A stretch of 33,120 nt of DNA, from contig JAHFGN010000011.1 of NCBI GenBank assembly GCA_023247415.1, positions 1-33,120 on the forward strand, written 5' to 3'. The DNA is from Candidatus Omnitrophota bacterium. GTDB taxonomy: Bacteria; Omnitrophota; Gorgyraeia; 2-01-FULL-45-10; JAHFGN01. Shown one piece after another: positions 16,069-22,698 of this stretch. The notes under the pieces are model-generated. The model was given only the letters and a program-made list of their open reading frames with translations. It was not told the origin of the DNA and ran no database searches. Positions within the stretch are counted from its first letter, which is position 1. Each line of letters starts with the position of its first letter. A program made the position numbers and the translations under genes.

Positions 16069-16449
16069 ATGTGGGCCAAAGAGAGGGCAGCCCTGGGAAG
16101 GACCGGCGAAGATGCCGGCATCGATCTCTTGACGGCGAAGGGTTATAAGATCCTGGATAGAAATTACAGAACCCCATTCGGAGAGATAGACGCGATAGCG
16201 AAAGACGCGGAGGCGATAGTATTCGTCGAGATAAAGACCAGGGCTTCCTTCTCTATTGGCCCACCTTACCTTTCAGTGACACGAAGAAAGAAGCGAAGAA
16301 TAGTCCAAAACGCGCTCTTCTATCTGTCAAAGAATAATTTATACGGCCGCGCATGGAGGATAGACGTGGTCTCGGTCAGGATGAGCGACTGCCAAAAAGT
16401 AGAGGATATAGAGATTATAAAAAACGCTGTATGCGAGGAGGATATTTAA
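16069..16449 (+). CDS. yraN: YraN/UPF0102 family endonuclease-like protein
   Basis: The 126-residue protein has the family pattern LGRTGEDAGIDLLTAKGYKI, then the conserved core 'FGEIDAIAKD....VFVEIKTR'. Residues E and D of GEID and the E.K of EIKTR form the PD-(D/E)xK-like nuclease core. The family is near universal but its role is poorly defined. It commonly lies beside yifB/comM, as here (one-base gap). The ATG at 16069 is chosen over an in-frame TTG at 16039 that would lie inside spoVG. Length is normal. Confidence 0.88.
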   Translation: MWAKERAALGRTGEDAGIDLLTAKGYKILDRNYRTPFGEIDAIAKDAEAIVFVEIKTRASFSIGPPYLSVTRRKKRRIVQNALFYLSKNNLYGRAWRIDVVSVRMSDCQKVEDIEIIKNAVCEEDI

Positions 16450-16450
16450 C

Positions 16451-17986
16451 ATGACTACCGCCAAGATATTTTCAAGCTGTGTGGTGGGCGTAGACGCCTA
16501 CACGGTTGAGGTTGAGACTGACATATCGGAGGGCCTGCCCGCATTCCACATCGTCGGGCTGCCGGATACCGCCATAAAGGAGTCGAGGGACAGGATAAAG
16601 TCCGCGATCAAAAATTCCGGGTTTGTGTTCCCGATGAAGAGAATAACAATAAATCTCGCGCCGGCCGGCATAAGAAAGGAGGGGGCCTGTTTTGACCTGC
16701 CAATAGCGTTATCTATACTGGCGGCCATGGGCCTGATCGACCATTCCAAATTTTCGGAATACGTATTCTGCGGGGAGCTCTCGCTGGACGGCCGGCTTAA
16801 ACCCATAAGCGGGATTCTGCCGATCGCCGCTTCTTTAGAGAGGGCCGCCAAGGCCGTCCTGGTAGTCCCAAAAAATAACGCGCAGGAGGCCGCGGTGGTA
16901 AAAAATATATCGGCCTGCGCCGCCGTCTCGCTGAAAGAGGTGTTGGACTTTTTGAATAACAGGATAGAGCTGAAACCGCATGAGGCGGACATTGAAACCA
17001 TGTTCAGCAAAAAGATAAAATACAGGACAGATTTCTCGGATGTCAAGGGACAGGAACACGTCAAGCGGGGCCTTGAGGTAGCCGCGAGCGGCAGCCACAA
17101 CATCCTTTTGCTGGGTCCGCCCGGGTCCGGCAAGAGCATGTTGGCCAAAAGACTGCCTACCATCCTTTCGGCGATGACTCTGGAGGAGGCCCTTGAGACA
17201 TCGAAAGTCCACAGCGTCGCCGGACTGCTTCTTTCGAACAAAGGACTCGTTAGGACAAGGCCTTTTAGGTCGCCTCACCATACGATATCAGACGCCGCGC
17301 TTGTAGGCGGAGGGTCAAATCCGGCGCCGGGAGAGATAAGCCTGGCCCATAACGGCGTTTTATTTCTGGACGAGCTTCCCGAGTTTAACAGAAATGTCCT
17401 GGAGGTCCTGCGTCAGCCGCTGGAAGACGGCTCGATCACGATATCGAGGGTCGCGAACAAGCTCACCTATCCTTCCAAGTTTATGCTCATAGCCGCGATG
17501 AACCCCTGTCCGTGCGGCTACTTCACGGATTCTAAAAGGCAGTGTCACTGCACACCATATCAGATACAGAATTACCTCGCTAAGATATCCGGCCCCCTGC
17601 TGGACAGGATAGATATACATCTGGAAGTGCCAAGATTGAATGTCGAAAACCTGACTGACAGGCGCCGCGGGGAACAGTCGGAGAATATAGGAGCGCGCGT
17701 GGATAAAGCGCTGTCAATCCAGAAGGCGCGCTATAAAAATGACGGCGCGCGCTTCAACGCCCACCTCGAATCGAAGGAGATGGAGAAATACTGCGTCTTG
17801 GACAACGAAAGCCAGGAGATATTAAAACTGGCCATACTGGAACTCGGCATTTCGGCCAGGGCTTATGACAAGATCCTGCGGGTGGCGCGGACAATAGCGG
17901 ACCTGGACGAAAAAGATATCATCGAAGCCCATCACATCTCAGAGGCGATTTCGTATAGGAGTTTGGACAGGAATCTATGGGGATAA
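16451..17986 (+). CDS. comM: ComM/YifB family Mg-chelatase-like AAA+ ATPase
   Basis: The 511-residue protein has an N-terminal Lon-protease-like fold (about 1-170; VEVETDISEGLPAFHIVGLP), Walker A LLGPPGSGKSMLAKRLP (about 220), HTISDAALVGGG, Walker B VLFLDELPEF, and the cysteine motif MNPCPCGYFTDSKRQCHCTP. ComM is a hexameric helicase that promotes branch migration during natural transformation. It ends SLDRNLWG, as usual. A second, diverged copy of its last 37 codons lies at 19351-19464, and the accessory region starts directly after its stop. The gene is complete and should be functional. Confidence 0.94.
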   Translation: MTTAKIFSSCVVGVDAYTVEVETDISEGLPAFHIVGLPDTAIKESRDRIKSAIKNSGFVFPMKRITINLAPAGIRKEGACFDLPIALSILAAMGLIDHSKFSEYVFCGELSLDGRLKPISGILPIAASLERAAKAVLVVPKNNAQEAAVVKNISACAAVSLKEVLDFLNNRIELKPHEADIETMFSKKIKYRTDFSDVKGQEHVKRGLEVAASGSHNILLLGPPGSGKSMLAKRLPTILSAMTLEEALETSKVHSVAGLLLSNKGLVRTRPFRSPHHTISDAALVGGGSNPAPGEISLAHNGVLFLDELPEFNRNVLEVLRQPLEDGSITISRVANKLTYPSKFMLIAAMNPCPCGYFTDSKRQCHCTPYQIQNYLAKISGPLLDRIDIHLEVPRLNVENLTDRRRGEQSENIGARVDKALSIQKARYKNDGARFNAHLESKEMEKYCVLDNESQEILKLAILELGISARAYDKILRVARTIADLDEKDIIEAHHISEAISYRSLDRNLWG

Positions 17987-17992
17987 AAGTAT

Positions 17993-18030
17993 CGTAGGGG
18001 ACGTTTAAACGTCCCCTACGCTGTGGATAA
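17993..18030 (+). repeat. REP palindrome P1 with DnaA-box-like tail
   Basis: A perfect 28-base palindrome (17993-18020) starts CGTAGGGGACG, has GTTTAAAC at its centre and ends CGTCCCCTACG. It is followed after one base by TGTGGATAA (18022-18030), the exact reverse complement of the DnaA box TTATCCACA. It lies just upstream of the transposase gene. REP elements recognised by such transposases typically start with GTAG. Confidence 0.88.
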
Positions 18031-18042
18031 CCTTTAACCTAT

Positions 18043-18068
18043 GTAACAGAGGTTTAAACCTCCGTTAC
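18043..18068. repeat. REP palindrome P2
   Basis: This 26-base palindrome has arms GTAACAGAGG and CCTCCGTTAC around TTTAAA, with one mismatched pair. It shares the GTTTAAAC centre with P1, P3 and P4, and shares the single TGTGGATAA box with P1 between them. It ends 13 bases before the transposase ATG. Confidence 0.8.
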
Positions 18069-18081
18069 ACTATGGAGATGC

Positions 18082-18573
18082 ATGGGAACCATAAAACGAT
18101 ACTACGAAACGAATGCCGCTTACTTCCTGACTACGAATACAGAAAATAATCTACCTGTATTCAGCGACCCCAGAAACTGCAAGATACTCCTCGTTACCCT
18201 TGAATATTTCAAGCTGGTTCTTGATTACCGCCTTTATGGATTCTGTATTATGCCAAATCACTTACATCTTGTAGTTCACCCAGTTGGTATATATAACTTT
18301 TCATATATCATGAAGATGATTAAAGGCTCTTTTACAAGAAAGCTCAATAAGGCTAACGGCAAAACAGGCAAAATTTGGCAGAAAGGATTCTATGACGAAT
18401 GGATTAGGGATGAACTGCACCTTCTAAGGGTGCTGGAATATATGCATAACAATCCGCTGAAAGCAGGATTAGTTACAACGCCTGAAGAATATCCTTTTTC
18501 AAGCTATAACCACTACTTCCAAACCGCTTACCAACCCAACCAAATCATTGAAATTGATAAACCAATGTTATAA
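18082..18573 (+). CDS. REP-associated tyrosine transposase (RAYT, IS200-like Y1 family)
   Basis: The 163-residue protein has the HUH metal motif in MPNHLHLVV (H60, H62) and the catalytic tyrosine in LEYMHNNPLKAGLV (Y120), the signature of REP-associated Y1 transposases. It starts YYETNAAYFLTTNT and ends EYPFSSYNHYF plus a short tail. RAYT proteins cut and join single-stranded DNA at GTAG-containing REP palindromes and are usually present as a single domesticated copy. Here palindromes P1 and P2 lie just upstream and P3 just downstream in inverted orientation, as expected for its cognate repeats. GGAG stands four bases before the ATG. All catalytic residues are present. Confidence 0.93.
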   Translation: MGTIKRYYETNAAYFLTTNTENNLPVFSDPRNCKILLVTLEYFKLVLDYRLYGFCIMPNHLHLVVHPVGIYNFSYIMKMIKGSFTRKLNKANGKTGKIWQKGFYDEWIRDELHLLRVLEYMHNNPLKAGLVTTPEEYPFSSYNHYFQTAYQPNQIIEIDKPML

Positions 18574-18574
18574 G

Positions 18575-18613
18575 TTATCCACATAGTAGCCGACGTTTAA
18601 ACGTCGGCTACTA
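18575..18613 (-). repeat. REP palindrome P3 with DnaA-box tail
   Basis: TTATCCACA (18575-18583), an exact DnaA box, directly precedes a perfect 30-base palindrome (18584-18613) starting TAGTAGCCGACG with GTTTAAAC at its centre. Read on the minus strand it has the same order as P1: palindrome, then TGTGGATAA. It starts two bases after the transposase stop codon. Confidence 0.88.
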
Positions 18614-18635
18614 CTACTTTCTTGCCTGTTTGAAA

Positions 18636-19109
18636 TTATAAGCGTTCATAATGTGTTACCCTACCCTTAAACTGCTCTTTTACTTTGGGGCGGATAAGAT
18701 AAACAATTAACAACAGAAATATTATAACCTCTGCATATATTGTCACAAAATATGGCAGCTTAAACAAGATAATTAATGTAGCCTGTATTGGAGCTACTAT
18801 AAATGGAAAAGTGAAAAATACTAATTCACGCCATATTATTGCTCCAATTATTGCCAAGTTGAATAAAATCAAATTTAATATTCTACCTAACGGCTTTAAC
18901 CGTAGAGTGAAGACCCCTATTACTAAAAAGAACAGCCCAATTAGCCCATAAGGTGGGCCAATTACTATACCCAACGGAGCTTTTGAACTGCCAACTGAAG
19001 TTAGAGCATCTCTAACCAGCAAAGCTGATAATATGATTATTATAATACCCCATATAATTTCAATAACGCCAATCATGCCTACGCCAATAGACCTTCTTTT
19101 CTTCTCCAT
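18636..19109 (-). CDS. Small membrane protein with four to five helices, unknown function
   Basis: I do not recognise the family. The 157-residue protein starts MEKKRRSIGVGMIGVIEIIW and has four to five hydrophobic segments with a charged tail (PKVKEQFKGRV). Its base composition is clearly richer in A and T than its neighbours, suggesting transfer. I place the start at the ATG 19109, which has AGGAGGG three bases upstream; a longer frame from TTG 19157 would code through the leader hairpin. The leader (19131-19199) is shared with another small membrane gene at 20897. It lies inside the accessory region, on the opposite strand to the transposase. Confidence 0.65.
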   Translation of the reverse strand: MEKKRRSIGVGMIGVIEIIWGIIIIILSALLVRDALTSVGSSKAPLGIVIGPPYGLIGLFFLVIGVFTLRLKPLGRILNLILFNLAIIGAIIWRELVFFTFPFIVAPIQATLIILFKLPYFVTIYAEVIIFLLLIVYLIRPKVKEQFKGRVTHYERL

Positions 19110-19120
19110 TATCCCTCCTA

Positions 19121-19150
19121 GAGTCAAAAAAGCAATCCTTTTAGGATTGC
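19121..19150 (-). terminator. Hairpin plus T run in the leader of the small membrane gene
   Basis: On the minus strand GCAATCC, a TAAAA loop and GGATTGC are followed by TTTTTT, the form of an intrinsic terminator. It lies upstream of the gene's ribosome-binding site, so it either ends an incoming transcript or acts as an attenuator of the gene itself. Confidence 0.6.
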
Positions 19151-19199
19151 TAAGCATTGTTATATATAGTTAATACCCATCTCCTTTGTGGCTTATGGA
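19131..19199 (-). repeat. Shared leader repeat, copy 1
   Basis: About 70 bases match 20921-20997: the hairpin, then CTAAGCATTGTTATATA, then TTAATACCCAT and CTCCTTYGTGGYTTATG (plus-strand reading). The stem differs at paired positions in the two copies, so the hairpin is kept although its sequence changes. Confidence 0.75.
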
Positions 19200-19264
19200 T
19201 ATATTATAGAACGACATAAAACAGGGGTCAATGAAAATAAGGAGAAAATAAGGAGAATGGATGG

Positions 19265-19299
19265 GGGTAGGTTTAAACCTGCCCTACTGTGGTGGATAA
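19265..19299 (+). repeat. Decayed REP palindrome P4
   Basis: GGGTAGG, GTTTAAAC overlapping the centre, and CCTGCCCTAC form an imperfect palindrome, followed by GGTGGATAA (19291-19299), one base away from the DnaA-box reverse complement. The order is the same as in P1, which supports the palindrome plus box as one unit. Confidence 0.7.
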
Positions 19300-19350
19300 C
19301 TCATCAAACCTAATCTTGATTACGGGTATATATGGCGAACCAATGTCGGA

Positions 19351-19464
19351 ATTCTTAAGGTCTCGCGCACCATAGCGGACCTGGACGAAAAAGAGATCAT
19401 CGAGGCGCATCATATCTCAGAGGCGATTTCATACAGGAGCCTGGACAGGAATCTATGGGGATAG
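19351..19464 (+). pseudogene. Diverged duplicate of the comM 3' end
   Basis: The frame translates as the last 37 residues of ComM plus stop (…[18 protein letters not shown]… ending RNLWG), with only three residue changes compared with the intact gene. At the DNA level 95 of 111 bases agree by my count, and 12 of the 16 differences are silent. It has no start codon and nothing comM-like upstream. Silent changes dominate, so it was under protein-level selection before it came here; it is probably a piece of another strain's comM brought in by integration or recombination. Confidence 0.85.
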
Positions 19465-19494
19465 GTTAGGAATAAAAAAGTTTTGTTTTTCCTA

Positions 19495-19525
19495 TTGACT
19501 TGATGTCTCAAATATGATACATTTG
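19495..19525 (+). promoter_or_regulatory. Promoter and possible operator of the toxin-antitoxin operon
   Basis: TTGACT (19495-19500) and TACATT (19518-19523) are 17 bases apart. The inverted pair CAAAT (19509-19513) and ATTTG (19521-19525) overlaps the -10 box and could be the antitoxin's operator. The toxin ATG at 19528 is only a few bases downstream. Confidence 0.5.
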
Positions 19526-19527
19526 GT

Positions 19528-19923
19528 ATGAGCATAGAAAACGCTCATATAGCAAATTATTATGAGGACTTCCCGGTATATTGCGGAGAGCGTTATTCCG
19601 TATACTTTCATGCGAAGGCAAAAGGATCGTCTATCGTAAATGATTATTTTGAAGGTTGTGAGGAAGTAACTCAGGCAAGTTTATTATTTCTCGTTAAGAG
19701 GATGGCCGATGAAGGGCGTATCTATGACACGACAAAATTTCGCATCGAGGATAGAGAGAATAAGATATATTGCTTTAAACTTAAAAAGGAGCGGTTCTTC
19801 TGCTTTTTCTTTACAGGCAAAAAGATAATAATTACATCGGCCCATACAAAGAAAAAACAAAAACTTGACCGCGGCGAGCTTATGAAGGCTATACGAATTC
19901 GTGATGAATATTTTAAGAAGTGA
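19528..19923 (+). CDS. RelE/HigB-type toxin
   Basis: The 131-residue protein has the RelE/Gp49-like pattern in its C-terminal half: TTKFRIEDRENKIYCFKLKK, FFCFFFTGKKIIITSAHTKK and KKQKLDRGELMKAIRIRDEY. Toxins of this type cut mRNA, usually on the ribosome. The first 40 residues are less typical. A helix-turn-helix protein is encoded 18 bases downstream, so the order is toxin then antitoxin, as in higBA. It is AT-rich compared with the core genes and lies in the accessory region directly after the comM duplicate. The specific subfamily is uncertain. Confidence 0.82.
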   Translation: MSIENAHIANYYEDFPVYCGERYSVYFHAKAKGSSIVNDYFEGCEEVTQASLLFLVKRMADEGRIYDTTKFRIEDRENKIYCFKLKKERFFCFFFTGKKIIITSAHTKKKQKLDRGELMKAIRIRDEYFKK

Positions 19924-19941
19924 GTAAGGAGGCGCCATACA

Positions 19942-20214
19942 ATGAAAAAATCGATATTTGATAAAAAGATGGAAAGTCCGAAGTTTAAGGCTGTCTATGA
20001 TGAAGTTTCGGCCAATATGAGCGTCGGGGAACAAATAGCTGAATTAAGACACAGGGCAAAAATGAGCCAATTGGCGCTTGCTAAGAAAGTACACACCTCA
20101 AGAACAGCTATCGCGCGCTATGAAAGCGGAGAATATGATAGATATAACGTAGGCACTTTGAAGAAAATCGCGAGGGCATTGCACAAGAGATTAAAAATAT
20201 CCTTTTCCTCATAA
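19942..20214 (+). CDS. HigA-type XRE antitoxin
   Basis: The 90-residue protein has an XRE helix-turn-helix domain (about 32-85): EQIAELRHRAKMSQLALAKK, then TSRTAIARYESGEYDRYN and LKKIARAL. Such antitoxins neutralise the partner toxin and repress their shared promoter. The first 30 residues (SIFDKKMESPKFKAVYDEV) resemble the toxin-binding part of other HigA proteins. AAGGAGG stands ten bases before the ATG. It is encoded 18 bases after the toxin stop, consistent with one operon. Confidence 0.88.
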   Translation: MKKSIFDKKMESPKFKAVYDEVSANMSVGEQIAELRHRAKMSQLALAKKVHTSRTAIARYESGEYDRYNVGTLKKIARALHKRLKISFSS

Positions 20215-20253
20215 GAAAATATTGAAATTGATAGGCTGCTATAGTTGCCCGAA

Positions 20254-20286
20254 TAGTAGGCACCTCTTAAACATCCCCTCCTACTC
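20254..20286. repeat. Degenerate REP-like palindrome P5
   Basis: TAGTAGG at the left, TTAAAC in the middle and CCTACT at the right follow the REP layout, but the inner arms no longer pair. It is preceded by ATTGAAATTGATA, 13 bases also found at the end of the transposase gene (18548), which hints at the remnant of another RAYT-REP unit. Confidence 0.4.
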
Positions 20287-20294
20287 CGAAACAG

Positions 20295-20570
20295 CTAACG
20301 AAAGTTTTTATCAAAGTCTTTTGATTTCTTTATAGTTAAGTATGATAACCACGCACCAATTATAATGAAAAATAACGCAAGCGAGACAATAAGACCGTTA
20401 AATGGCCTTATGTACGCAAATAGCATATTAGCCCCGATAAACACAAAGGCAATGGGAAATAGCAAGACAATTCCAGTCATTATTACCTTGAAAGCTAAAC
20501 TTGCCCTCTTTTCTCCACTTGCTCGCTTCTTATCGTAGACTCTAAAAAGAAAGAAAACCATAATGGACAA
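20295..20570 (-). CDS. Small membrane protein fragment, 5' end next to a MITE
   Basis: I do not recognise the family. The 91-residue frame has three hydrophobic segments (VFFLFRVY, VIMTGIVLLFPIAFVFIGAN and LIVSLALFFIIIGAWLS) and a charged tail. The best start is the ATG 20561 or TTG 20570; neither has a clear ribosome-binding site. The open frame continues upstream (LTNLIIL before the start) into the end of the MITE-like element, where it meets a stop. This suggests that the original 5' end was cut off by the insertion, so the gene may be broken. Base composition is AT-rich. Confidence 0.45.
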   Translation of the reverse strand: MSIMVFFLFRVYDKKRASGEKRASLAFKVIMTGIVLLFPIAFVFIGANMLFAYIRPFNGLIVSLALFFIIIGAWLSYLTIKKSKDFDKNFR

Positions 20571-20595
20571 TAAGATTATTAAATTTGTTAATGTT

Positions 20596-20758
20596 TTCGT
20601 AACAGTCCAGTGTTATAAGAAGATCGACGAGACCCGTCATTGCGAGCCACGAAGTGGCGAAGCAATCTAAAAACAAGATTGCTTCGTCGCCCGGCGGTAA
20701 ATGCAAAGGCTCCTCGCAATGACGACAGGAGTTTCTTCAAACACTGATCTGTTACGAA
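20596..20758. mobile_element. MITE-like element, 163 bp
   Basis: Outer inverted ends TTCGTAACAG (20596-20605) and CTGTTACGAA (20749-20758) match, and similarity continues inward (CAGTGTT). Inside are the inverted pair CGTCATTGCGAG (20635-20646) and CTCGCAATGACG (20713-20724), and a hairpin GAAGCAATCT / AGATTGCTTC (20659-20685). The GTCATTGCGAG ... GCAATGAC type of palindrome is widespread across unrelated bacteria as a small non-autonomous element. No transposase is encoded. A target duplication could not be made out. Confidence 0.8.
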
Positions 20759-20897
20759 GATTCTTACAATAATCCCCCTTTATAATTTTACAATTTTCTT
20801 CTATTTTAGAGCGGCCAGAAACACAAAAACCAACTAACAAACCAATGACCGTAACATATAAAACCAGAATATTAACGATAAGAGTAGCAAGCAACAT
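20667..20897 (-). pseudogene. Small membrane gene whose 3' end runs into the MITE
   Basis: From the ATG at 20897 the frame codes for one membrane helix (LIVNILVLYVTVIGLLVGF), a short basic and acidic stretch, then RNRSVFEETPVVIARSLC and beyond, which is translation of the MITE-like element (20758 downwards). The native C-terminus is therefore lost. The gene shares its leader repeat (20921-20997) with the membrane gene at 18636-19109. It may have been part of one gene with the fragment at 20295-20570. Confidence 0.45.
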
Positions 20898-20920
20898 AAG
20901 TTTCTCTAATAGAGCAGGAA

Positions 20921-20997
20921 GCAACCCTTTTGAGGTTGCTAAGCATTGTTATATATTCACCTTTTAATACCCATTACCACTCCTTCGTGGTTTATGA
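20921..20997 (-). repeat. Shared leader repeat, copy 2
   Basis: This is the second copy of the leader at 19131-19199. The hairpin here is GCAACC ... GGTTGC on the plus strand (20921-20939). A second small hairpin ACCAC / GTGGT with GAAGGA in its loop lies further up on the minus strand. No T run follows the stem here. Confidence 0.7.
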
Positions 20998-21078
20998 AGA
21001 TATGATGCTACCTTGGTATATGTAGGTCAATTTTATTGTTTTGCGGATTGTTTTGCAGACGTCCTACTTTGTGGCACA

Positions 21079-22698
21079 TCAGGGCCGCCTCTTCCGCATC
21101 CACGGCACGATTAAGGTCAGGGCGATCGCTATGTACGCGAATATATCGCCGAACTTCACATAAAATGTCTTCGCTCTCGACAATACGACCTCCTGTATCT
21201 TGAAACCTTCTATAAATGTATCGCGGCCTCCGGACTCCGCCTTCGCCGTTATGCGCCCTTTTTGATCGATGAAGCACGATAGCCCCGTATTCGCGGCGCG
21301 GATGACATTGGTCCGCGCCTCAACCGCCCGAAATACGGACGCCTGCGCGTGCTGGTATGGAGCGGCGGTCTTCAGGAACCAGGCGTCATTCGTTATATTT
21401 ACCAAAAGACCCGCGCCCTCCTTCATAAAACCCCTGACCAGATCAGGAAATATATCCTCAAAGCATATCAGCACCGAGAAGTTTACCTTTTTATGCACCT
21501 TTTTAATAACGCCGCCTTCTTCCGAAGAACGCCTTAAGTCAAAGGTAAACACCGTAGGCCTTTTGCCTTTTGTAAAATCGCCGATAGGTCTGGGCGCGAA
21601 CTTTTCCGCGAACGCGAAGATTGCCCTGAATGGGACATATTCTCCGAACGGCACAAGGTGGAGTTTGTCATAATGCGATGAGATCCGGCCGTCCTTGGAG
21701 AATAGAAAGGCGCTGTTATAATATAGACCGCCTTCTTCCCTAGGCGCTCCGATTAAAAGAGGCGTCCCGACAGCCCCGGCCAAGGCCGAGACCCTTCCCT
21801 TCAACTCCGCCTCATCCAGAAAACCAGGCACAGCCGTCTCAGGCCATATAATTATATCCGGCTTTTCAAGCGCGGCCTCCTTGGTCAGGGCCTCATATTT
21901 ATCGAGGATGCTTTCCTTGAATTGCAGATCCCATTTTTCTTTTTGCGGAATATTTCCCTGGACTACGGCCGCCCTAAGCCTTTGGCCGGTGAATATATTA
22001 TTGAGGCGGAGATGCCCATAGTGAAGAACGATGAAAGACAGGAGCGTCATGGCCGCAACAGGTATATATATTCGCTTCTCCGGCAGGCGCGCCCCTCGTC
22101 CTAAGGCCTTTATAACCTTGTATATGCACACATTGACGAATAGTATCAAAAATGAGACGCCCCATACACCTGTTATATCGGCGATCTGGATAATGGGAAG
22201 CGTAAGATATTGTGAGTACCCTAAAAGGTTCCAGCCAAAGCCGAATGGGCCGATGGAACGCAGCCATTCAAGAGCTACCCATGTAGATGGGAGGAATAAA
22301 ATCGAGTTGATAGTTGATAGTTTATAGTTTATAGTTGATAGCAACCCAAAAAGACCAAAGAATAACGCTTCATATAATACAACTATTATCATCCCCGGCA
22401 GTGTCACATGAATAAGCCACCAGATTGTACCGAGAAAAAATATCACGCCAGACAGATAGGCTATTAGAAAGGCCTCTATTGGTCTTTTACCCTCGATGGC
22501 GAATAACAGCGGGACTAAAGTAAGCCAGGCGAGAATTTCTATATCGAAAGGCGGAAACGAAAGGATTAGTAATAAACTAGAGGTTAAGGCAAGGAGAGGG
22601 GCCCTCGAGAGGTTTTTCTGGTTACTGGTTACTGGTTTCTGGTTACTTATGCGTTTTACCTCCCGCAACATTTCTTGTATTTCTTCCCGCTGCCGCAC
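21079..22698 (-). CDS. lnt: Apolipoprotein N-acyltransferase
   Basis: The protein has up to 539 residues: about six N-terminal membrane helices, then a nitrilase-type domain with the triad Glu ([11 protein letters not shown]), Lys ([15 protein letters not shown]) and Cys ([14 protein letters not shown]), plus NITNDAWF, and a last C-terminal helix. It adds the third acyl chain to lipoproteins before Lol sorting. The frame opens at 22698 inside secA; ATG 22671 is an alternative. Both starts lie before repeat array D, which is therefore translated ([11 protein letters not shown]). A second array (22306-22340) codes for [11 protein letters not shown] between membrane helices. No start codon exists shortly after array D. 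The catalytic domain is intact. Confidence 0.93.
   Translation of the reverse strand: MRQREEIQEMLREVKRISNQKPVTSNQKNLSRAPLLALTSSLLLILSFPPFDIEILAWLTLVPLLFAIEGKRPIEAFLIAYLSGVIFFLGTIWWLIHVTLPGMIIVVLYEALFFGLFGLLSTINYKLSTINSILFLPSTWVALEWLRSIGPFGFGWNLLGYSQYLTLPIIQIADITGVWGVSFLILFVNVCIYKVIKALGRGARLPEKRIYIPVAAMTLLSFIVLHYGHLRLNNIFTGQRLRAAVVQGNIPQKEKWDLQFKESILDKYEALTKEAALEKPDIIIWPETAVPGFLDEAELKGRVSALAGAVGTPLLIGAPREEGGLYYNSAFLFSKDGRISSHYDKLHLVPFGEYVPFRAIFAFAEKFAPRPIGDFTKGKRPTVFTFDLRRSSEEGGVIKKVHKKVNFSVLICFEDIFPDLVRGFMKEGAGLLVNITNDAWFLKTAAPYQHAQASVFRAVEARTNVIRAANTGLSCFIDQKGRITAKAESGGRDTFIEGFKIQEVVLSRAKTFYVKFGDIFAYIAIALTLIVPWMRKRRP
22306..22340. repeat. 7-bp tandem repeat array F inside lnt
   Basis: Five exact heptamers on the plus strand read GTTGATA, GTTGATA, GTTTATA, GTTTATA, GTTGATA. 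The array is in the lnt frame and codes for the repeated peptide LSTIN with YK between, in a loop of the membrane part. Confidence 0.92.
22611..22647. repeat. 7-bp tandem repeat array D at the secA-lnt junction
   Basis: After GGTTTTTCT, four heptamers follow on the plus strand: GGTTACT, GGTTACT, GGTTTCT, GGTTACT. The unit is the same as in arrays B and C. It lies nine bases beyond the secA stop and inside the lnt frame. Confidence 0.9.

Noticed and set aside
16498-17241. 247-residue minus-strand open frame
   Set aside because: It is antisense to comM, which has all its motifs on the plus strand.
17993-18613. Chromosomal replication origin because of the DnaA boxes
   Set aside because: The boxes are tied to REP palindromes, are few, and no dnaA, dnaN or AT-rich unwinding region is nearby.
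19131-19199. Integron attC site (TAACAATGC next to a hairpin, followed by small cassette-like genes)
   Set aside because: Only one core-like motif is present; no matching GTTRRRY core on the other side of the hairpin was found, and no integrase is seen.
20596-20758. tRNA-like gene in the palindromic region
   Set aside because: The pairing pattern is nested inverted repeats of a MITE; no anticodon arm or T-loop consensus is seen.
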